Source: Qingshengfaniella alkalisoli
Lineage (GTDB): Bacteria > Pseudomonadota > Alphaproteobacteria > Rhodobacterales > Rhodobacteraceae
Direction: 5' to 3'
NCBI RefSeq assembly: GCF_007855645.1
Contig: NZ_CP042262.1
Location: forward strand, 186,001 to 250,000
DNA length: 64,000 bases
Made by a program: the position numbers and the translations under genes. Under the pieces are notes generated by a model. The model ran no database searches. It was not told the origin of the DNA and saw nothing but the letters and a program-made list of their open reading frames with translations. Positions 58,878 through 64,000 of this stretch are shown here, one piece after another (within the stretch, counting starts at the first letter, position 1; every line of letters starts with the position of its first letter).

Positions 58878-59771
58878 TCATCCCTCCGCCCGGCTTGGGT
58901 CGAGCCGGCCTTCCAGACAGTCACCCAGCAGATTCAGACTGAAGATCGCGGCAACCAAGACGAGACCGGGGCAGACGCTCATCCACCACGCACCCTGCAC
59001 AAGGTAGTTCGTACCTTCTGCCACCATCACGCCGAGATCTGGCGTCGGAGGGCGAATCCCGATTCCGAGAAAGGACAGCACCGCGACATTGCCGACCGCA
59101 GCTGCAAGGTTCAGGCTTGCGTGCACGATGATCGGCCCGAGCGTGTTGGGCATGAGATGGCGGAACAGGATAGAGGTCTCACTAGCCCCCGAACACCGTG
59201 CCGCGTCGATGTACTCCAGGGTCTTTTTGCGCAGCGCTTCGCCGCGAATGACCCGGGCATAGGTTGGGATGTTGATCAGAACCGTAACGACGACGATGGA
59301 GAACACGCCGGGGCCCAGCACCAGAACCAGAACCATCGCGACAAGCAAGAGTGGAAAGGACTGCACGATATCGACAAACCGCATGAAGATCTCATCCGCG
59401 AGCCCACCGACATAACCGCAGACCAGCCCGACGAAGGAGCCGATCAGGATGGCCCCCGCGACGCCAGTCGCCGCCACGGTGAAATCGATCCGCAGTGACG
59501 TGATCGTGCGCGAGAAGACATCGCGACCGAAATGATCAGTGCCTAACCAGTGCTCGGCCGAAGGCGGCTGAAGCGTATCCGGCGTCGTCAGCACCGGATC
59601 ATGGGTGACCAGTGCCGGGCCGAAGATCGACAGCAGCACCAGGATGGCCAGCACGACACTGCCAATCAGACCGAGCATGTCGCCACCGAACACGCCGCGA
59701 TAGAGCCGCGTCCACATCGAGCGCCGCGGCGCGGAACCTGCCGCGCGGGCCATGTTGCGTCCCGCCACCAT
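58878..59771 (-). CDS. Peptide-type ABC transporter permease (DppC family)
   Basis: This inner-membrane permease of about 297 residues has LGTDHFGRDVFSRTITSLRIDFTVAATGV near its first third and the EAA loop LEYIDAARCSGASETSILFRHLMPNTLGPIIVH. Six hydrophobic segments are seen. The start is uncertain: 59771 lies one base after the DppB-like stop, while ATGs at 59804 and 59753 are open; none has a strong ribosome site. It pairs with the DppB-like protein. Confidence 0.85.
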   Translation of the reverse strand: MVAGRNMARAAGSAPRRSMWTRLYRGVFGGDMLGLIGSVVLAILVLLSIFGPALVTHDPVLTTPDTLQPPSAEHWLGTDHFGRDVFSRTITSLRIDFTVAATGVAGAILIGSFVGLVCGYVGGLADEIFMRFVDIVQSFPLLLVAMVLVLVLGPGVFSIVVVTVLINIPTYARVIRGEALRKKTLEYIDAARCSGASETSILFRHLMPNTLGPIIVHASLNLAAAVGNVAVLSFLGIGIRPPTPDLGVMVAEGTNYLVQGAWWMSVCPGLVLVAAIFSLNLLGDCLEGRLDPSRAEG

Positions 59772-59772
59772 G

Positions 59773-60792
59773 TCAGTGCTGAATTCGGGGGTCGATAAGG
59801 ACATAAGCGAGATCCACAAGTAGATTGGTCAGCGCCACGCAGGACGCGATGAGCAGAATACAGGTCGAAACGGGGGCCATGTCGCTGGTCGTGATCGCCG
59901 TCACGACGTAGCGCCCCAGCCCCGGCCAGGCGAAAACGGTCTCCACGATGGCCGCCCCGGCCAGAACATTGCCCACGATGAATCCGAAGGTCGTGACGAT
60001 AGGTACCATCGCCCCGCGTAGCGCGTCGCCCAGAACAAGCCGCCACCAACTCAGGCCCAGGGCACGTCCGAAGGTGACGTAGTCTTCACCTAGTGCCTCG
60101 CTCATGGCCGAGCGGGTGATGCGCGCGATGGGTGAAACGACACCGAGGCCGAGGACGAAGGCGGGCAGCATCAACTGATGAAACGCGGTCCGGGCCACGT
60201 CCCAGTCGCCGGCTAGCATCGCGTCGATAGTCAGAAAACCGGTGACACTCGGCGGAGCAATGAGCATGGGCGAGAGCCGCCCGACCGGGGTCGGCACCAG
60301 GCGCCACTGGAAATACAGGTAGAAGATCAGGACGACGCCGAGCCAGAAGGCGGGGATGGACTGCGCCAGCAGGTTGAGGATGCGCATGATCGTGTCAGCC
60401 AGGCGGCCATAGGTGACCGCGCTGACGATTCCCATCGGCAATCCCACCAGCAGGCCGAACAGGATGCCGGCGAGGGCCAGTTCAAGCGTCGCGGGGATAC
60501 GGATAGCCAGATCGGCGGCCACCGTGTTTCCGGTGCCGAAGGAAACGCCGAAGTCCCCGCGGAACACAGATCCCAGATAGCGTGCGTATTGAACGATCAG
60601 CGGTTGGTCGAGGCCCATCTGGGCGCGGATCTCGGCGCGCAGCTCGTCCGTAACATCCGGGTACTTGCTTGTCACCGGATCGGAGGGCAGCAAATAAGCC
60701 ATGGAAAAGGCGATTGCGCTGACACCGATCAGGACAAGCAAGCTGATAAGAAGGCGACGCAGGACATAGCGCGCCAGCGGAGGTATCGACAT
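59773..60792 (-). CDS. Peptide-type ABC transporter permease (DppB family)
   Basis: This 339-residue permease begins with the typical DppB sequence RYVLRRLLISLLVLIGVSAIAFSMAYLLPSDPV (abridged) and has the EAA loop DYVTFGRALGLSWWRLVLGDALRGAMVPIVTTFG. Six membrane spans are visible. It lies 65 bases after the binding-protein stop; no hairpin was noticed in that gap, unlike the sugar and amino acid operons. Confidence 0.87.
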   Translation of the reverse strand: MSIPPLARYVLRRLLISLLVLIGVSAIAFSMAYLLPSDPVTSKYPDVTDELRAEIRAQMGLDQPLIVQYARYLGSVFRGDFGVSFGTGNTVAADLAIRIPATLELALAGILFGLLVGLPMGIVSAVTYGRLADTIMRILNLLAQSIPAFWLGVVLIFYLYFQWRLVPTPVGRLSPMLIAPPSVTGFLTIDAMLAGDWDVARTAFHQLMLPAFVLGLGVVSPIARITRSAMSEALGEDYVTFGRALGLSWWRLVLGDALRGAMVPIVTTFGFIVGNVLAGAAIVETVFAWPGLGRYVVTAITTSDMAPVSTCILLIASCVALTNLLVDLAYVLIDPRIQH

Positions 60793-60857
60793 GTCTGGCT
60801 ATTCTTCGTGAGGGAAGGATGGGAGCGGTGTGACGAGCAGCGCCAGGCTGATGCAGA

Positions 60858-62492
60858 TCATTCGCACGGGCGGAGCCAGGAGAAAGCGATCGTTCCCCAA
60901 GGGAACTTGTTGACGTTGCAAATATTGTTCGACACCGACATCGACCAGTTCACCTGATAGAGCGGCGCCGCGAGTCGTTCTCCCACGAGGATATCGAGGA
61001 CGCCGTCCTGAAGCTTCATGTATGCGGCTTCGTTCTCCTGCGGGATCAGAAGGGCCTCTACCACCGCTTGGTCGAGCGCTGCATCGGAGAACTGGATATG
61101 GTTCGTCGCGCTGTCGCTGCGATACATCCAGTAGGCCCAGTACATGAAGTCGTTCCACCAGGGTCCCATCGAATGGATTGATACGTCGAGATCACGCTTG
61201 CCCCAGGCGATGTCGTCAAACGCGTTCTGGGTCAGGGGTTTGATTTCCATGTCGATATCGATGCTGCGCAGCGCATCCTGGATAATGACCGCAGCGGCCA
61301 TATGTGTCGAGTTTTGTACGACAGGAACCTCGAAGGAGGGGACATCATCGCCGTAGCTGCTTTGCGCGACAAGTTCTTTTGCCATTTGTTGATCTTGCGT
61401 GAAGAGCGGGTCCGGTTCGTAACCGGGTGTGCTGACCCCGACGAGGTTCTGTACCGGTGTACAAAAACCGCGACAGACCTCGGTGACAAGGCGCTCGTAA
61501 GGGATGGCACGGATTACGGCTTCGCGGATTCTGGGGTCGTCAAAGGGCGGGTATTCAGGGTCCCAACGCATGACGGCTACATCCTGTTGGGAGGGAACGG
61601 AGAACACTGTAGCGTTCGACGAGTTCCGCAACACCGAGTATTCATTCGGTGTGAGGCTTGCAAAACTCGCCTCGCCGCTTTCCATGAGCAACATTCTTGT
61701 TTGCGGATCGGGCACCACGCGGAACATCACTTCGGAATAATAGGGTTTGGCTTCTCCCCAGTAGTTCTTGTTGGCAACGGCAGTCAGGTACTGACCCGAC
61801 TGACGGTCGCCCAACATGTATGGGCCGGAACCCATGGCGTTGTTCTTGATCCAGTCAACACACCAGATATCTTGCTCGGAGCGAGCGGCCTCGCAGGCGG
61901 CCTTGGACATGATGGTCAGCGACATGGACGCGAAATTGCGTAATGAGTATCGCCCAAGGCCGTCAGGATAGGTGATTTTGAGTGTTTGCGGGTCGACGAT
62001 TTCCATCTGCGAGATGTCATAGATCCCGCCCGTTTCGATCTGGGTTGTGCCCCAGCCCATTCGCCCGACAAGCGCGCGTTCGATCGACCAATAGACATCT
62101 TCGGCGGTTACGGGGGAGCCGTCCCAGAACTTGGCCGTCGGGTTGAGATGGAAGGTCAGTTCAGTATTGTCGTCCGAAATGTCCCAGCTTTCGGCCAGGC
62201 GCGGCACAATGCTCGTCTGATCGGCAACACCGGTTTCGGGGTCGATGGCGTAGGTGACAAGCGTGTCAAACAGTTCCATCGCAAGTTGGCCAACGAAGGC
62301 CGAGGTATTTTGCGGATCGAGCGTAGCGGGGTATTCGTGATGCAGATAGATCAGACGCGGTCCGGTGCCGACTTGATCGGCAGCCAGTTCTGAAGATGCG
62401 AAGACCTGAGCTGATGCGCCACCATTGATCAGAGCGACTGCGCCCGAGACAAGAAGGATTCTAAGATACGTTGTCGTCTGGTGATATCTCAT
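60858..62492 (-). CDS. Peptide-type ABC transporter substrate-binding protein (family 5)
   Basis: This 544-residue periplasmic protein starts with a signal peptide (MRYHQTTTYLRILLVSGAVA). The family 5 pattern follows: YPATLDPQNTSAFVGQLAMELFDTLV, LTFHLNPTAKFWDGSPVTAEDVYWSIER, NNAMGSGPYMLG and FDDPRIREAVIRAIPYERLV. The mature protein has two Cys pairs (SKAACEAARSEQDIWC and CRGFC) that could form disulfides. The start at 62492 has AGGGAA ahead; earlier in-frame ATGs are rejected. It is the first gene of the DUF6282 operon, and no regulator gene is adjacent. Confidence 0.87.
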   Translation of the reverse strand: MRYHQTTTYLRILLVSGAVALINGGASAQVFASSELAADQVGTGPRLIYLHHEYPATLDPQNTSAFVGQLAMELFDTLVTYAIDPETGVADQTSIVPRLAESWDISDDNTELTFHLNPTAKFWDGSPVTAEDVYWSIERALVGRMGWGTTQIETGGIYDISQMEIVDPQTLKITYPDGLGRYSLRNFASMSLTIMSKAACEAARSEQDIWCVDWIKNNAMGSGPYMLGDRQSGQYLTAVANKNYWGEAKPYYSEVMFRVVPDPQTRMLLMESGEASFASLTPNEYSVLRNSSNATVFSVPSQQDVAVMRWDPEYPPFDDPRIREAVIRAIPYERLVTEVCRGFCTPVQNLVGVSTPGYEPDPLFTQDQQMAKELVAQSSYGDDVPSFEVPVVQNSTHMAAAVIIQDALRSIDIDMEIKPLTQNAFDDIAWGKRDLDVSIHSMGPWWNDFMYWAYWMYRSDSATNHIQFSDAALDQAVVEALLIPQENEAAYMKLQDGVLDILVGERLAAPLYQVNWSMSVSNNICNVNKFPWGTIAFSWLRPCE

Positions 62493-63353
62493 GTCATTCC
62501 CTGTGCTTTGCGAAGCGTCTGCATCAGCCATTTGGCCCGCGCCTCTGTCATGCACTTAGTGTTGCGGGCGGACCTGATGTGCACCAGTTCCCTTTCGGTA
62601 CAATCGATGATCCCTTGAGATCAGAAATGCGTTCTGATGGCATCTATCGTTACCTGACAGGGGAGGTCCAAGCGCTCGACAAGGCGATGTGGCATTAACT
62701 TTGGATTATGGCCAGTTGCAGCGTGATGTGGGACGTGGCGGACGACTGACGCCCGCCTTTGCAACCACCACCATTTCCTACCCGATGTGATCGCTTATGC
62801 TGTTTGGCTGTATTTCCGCTTTCGACACTACAAGAAATTTCAGGAAGCAATCCTGAAATTGCTCTTCCGCCCAAGCTGCAAACTCGAGGCAACGTTTGGT
62901 CAAAGAAAGTGAAGTCTCTTCCTGGAAACTTCCTGCTTCGATTGTCAGAACTGTTTGCGCTGGATGGCCATAGGTGGGGGCGCCGTCAGAGACCGCTCCG
63001 AACATTTGGCCGGCGTACCCCCGGGCTAAAATTATTGCGTGGGCAACATGTCAAGTTACGGTGTTCCGGTTCCGGGCTATCCCATTCTTGCGGCTCGGCG
63101 TCCCGAGTTTGCGTAACCCTCGAACGGAGAATGCCGTGGGAGAGACCACCAAGCCAGTCAACTCACCCCGCGATCATCAGGTCTGAACACTGGCCCGAAT
63201 TTCCGTGACCACATCTCAGCGCGGCTGCGTTGCCAATAAACGAGGGTATTCTGTTCCGGCAATGCGATTGTCGATGACTGGGAGGGCGGGGTAAATGCAC
63301 TAGCCGCTGGACGAGCGGCCATGTAGATGACAGCCATGGCGAGATAGCCAAGC
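62493..63353. other. Gene-poor, IS6-scarred interval
   Basis: The left part (62493-62700) should hold the promoter of the DUF6282 operon; no clear operator was recognised. IS6-family fragments lie at 62710-62850 (plus) and about 63185-63358 (minus). Between them, a minus-strand frame near 62950-63050 (AIILARGYAGQMFGAV) may be debris of a metabolic gene, unidentified. No intact gene is supported. Confidence 0.5.
62710..62850 (+). mobile_element. IS6-family transposase 5' remnant, copy 4
   Basis: GGCCAGTTGCAGCGTGATGT at 62710 matches the terminal sequences of copies 1 and 2. ACG occupies the place of the start codon 32-33 bases later, followed by TDARLCNHHHFLPDVIAYAVWLYFRF. FLPDVIAYAVWLYFRF is a near-perfect form of the IS6 transposase N-terminal block, making this the best preserved of the remnants. 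After the FRF motif the sequence loses similarity. It points right (plus strand), opposite to copies 1 and 2. Confidence 0.7.
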
Positions 63354-63358
63354 TCAAA
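63185..63358 (-). mobile_element. Possible IS6-family remnant, copy 5
   Basis: On the minus strand a frame includes YLAMAVIYMAARP and, further on, EMWSRKFGPVF. The first corresponds in position and DNA sequence to the AYAVWLYFRF block (TCGCCATGGCTGTC against TCGCTTATGCTGTT in copy 4). The second corresponds to the RRWxxKFGPxF block that follows about 45 residues later in IS6 transposases. The order is right, but the spacing is several residues too long and the match is weaker than in copy 4, so the call is tentative. The fragment abuts the 3' end of the amidohydrolase gene. Confidence 0.35.
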
Positions 63359-64000
63359 TGTCGCGACTGTAGAGGTAGCTTGCCGCGCGATGTATCCTGA
63401 TCCAGTCACGGCCAGCGATATCGCGTATAATTTTCTGCCACTCCGAATCTGCCATTGGTGCCATCGTCAATTCGGTGTGCGGCCAATCGGTAGCAAACAG
63501 GCAGCGCTCAGGTGCCGTCTGAAGCAGCATAGTCGCTATCGCAAGCGCATCTTGATGAGGTGGCGGAAGCGCGGATATTCTGTACGGGGCAGAGAGTTTG
63601 ACATACGCGCGATGATTGGCCACCAGCCGGGTCAGGCTCTGCATAGCGCTGGCAGCAAGCCCTTTAGGCGGGAAGCCCATGTGATCAATTACGAGTTGAG
63701 GCGCGTCCGGTTGATCCAGCAAGTCTTCGATTTCAGGTTGTGCTGCGTTTACTTGGATTTGCAAATGCCAGCCGTTGTCCTTCATCCAGCTCCACCAAGC
63801 TCGTGTTTGCTCAAGTTTAAGCCCGCCCGGATTGATCAGGTTGCAGCGGACACCGCACACACCTGATCTGTCTAACGCGGCTAGATCCTGCAGACTGCTT
63901 TGGGGTGAAGGGACAGCAACGCCGACGCAACGATCATTCAACTCATCCAGCGCATCAAGAAGACATGAGTTGTCAAAGCCGTAAACACTGGGCTGAACGA
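63354..64000 (-). CDS. TIM-barrel amidohydrolase (amidohydrolase 2 family), 5' end beyond the window
   Basis: The reading frame stays open to the right edge: before a TTG at 63941 it continues upstream as VQPSVYGFDNSCLLDAL, a typical inner segment of amidohydrolase 2 family proteins such as 2-pyrone-4,6-dicarboxylate lactonase-like hydrolases. About 215 codons are visible. Family marks are GVRCNLINPGG, PQLVIDHMGFPPKG with the conserved His, VKLSAPYRIS, and FATDWPHTELT with the conserved Asp and His. The N-terminal HxH lies outside the window. The stop is at 63354, overlapping the IS6-like scrap, so the extreme C-terminus could have been altered. It would hydrolyse a lactone or similar ring compound. 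Confidence 0.78.
   Translation of the reverse strand, partial: VQPSVYGFDNSCLLDALDELNDRCVGVAVPSPQSSLQDLAALDRSGVCGVRCNLINPGGLKLEQTRAWWSWMKDNGWHLQIQVNAAQPEIEDLLDQPDAPQLVIDHMGFPPKGLAASAMQSLTRLVANHRAYVKLSAPYRISALPPPHQDALAIATMLLQTAPERCLFATDWPHTELTMAPMADSEWQKIIRDIAGRDWIRIHRAASYLYSRDI

Noticed and set aside
1-64000. CRISPR array, tRNA, rRNA, prophage or integron
   Set aside because: No regularly spaced repeats, no tRNA-like cloverleaf with a CCA end, no rRNA sequence and no phage structural or integrase gene was recognised on reading both strands.

Overview
The window looks like a chromosomal or megaplasmid segment of an alphaproteobacterium, most likely of the Rhodobacteraceae/Roseobacter type. This is inferred from the high-GC codon use, the density of TRAP and ABC uptake systems, and the presence of FCD-GntR, DeoR, SorC and XRE-cupin regulators. 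It is almost wholly catabolic and accessory: uptake systems each sit beside the enzymes and regulator for one substrate class. No tRNA, rRNA, CRISPR array, phage gene or intact transposase was found.

Layout. 0-1.1 kb: a WecA/MraY-type glycosyl-phosphate transferase. 1.4-8.7 kb: a pentose module (DeoR regulator, RbsA/RbsC/RbsB-like ABC importer, L-ribulose-5-phosphate 4-epimerase, ribulokinase) bounded on both sides by decayed IS6-family transposase starts in the same orientation. 8.7-23.6 kb: a hydroxyproline module made of GntR, a TRAP transporter, an unusual Ser/Thr proline-racemase-family enzyme, a FAD D-amino-acid dehydrogenase, a 4-hydroxyproline epimerase, a DapA-family deaminase, an aconitase-X dehydratase, an XRE-cupin regulator, an Ldh2-type imine reductase and a polar amino acid ABC importer. 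Together they could bring trans-4-, trans-3- and cis-3-hydroxyproline to proline or 2-oxoglutarate semialdehyde; the final semialdehyde dehydrogenase is not in the window. 23.7-23.9 kb: another IS6-like scrap.

24-33.2 kb: an FCD-GntR regulator, two amidohydrolases (one lacking the usual HxH metal site) and a five-gene dipeptide-type ABC importer; by eye this part is AT-richer than its neighbours. 33.3-44.6 kb: one long minus-strand polyol/sugar operon with an ABC importer (its ATPase broken by one extra base), SorC regulator, aldo-keto reductase, GlpD-like dehydrogenase, LsrF/FbaB-like aldolase, LyxK-like kinase and GMC oxidoreductase. 44.9-50.1 kb: a PhnCDEE-type importer with a HAD phosphatase and a divergent DeoR regulator whose putative operator is a 10-bp inverted repeat. 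50.5-54.3 kb: an azoreductase, then a soluble three-GAF NarX-like kinase with its NarL-type regulator. 54.4-62.5 kb: a dipeptide-type ABC importer, two tandem DUF6282-like metal hydrolases and an internally deleted allantoinase/hydantoinase pseudogene. 62.7-63.4 kb: two more IS6 scraps; then the 3' part of a TIM-barrel amidohydrolase that runs off the right edge.

The most noteworthy points are the repeated fossil IS6 ends at module borders, which suggest that the region was built by insertion-sequence-driven module capture; the Ser/Thr active site of the 12.6-kb proline-racemase homologue; the amidohydrolase with DxD in place of HxH; and the unassigned DUF6282/ABC catabolic operon. All functions are read from sequence only, and substrate assignments are inferences.
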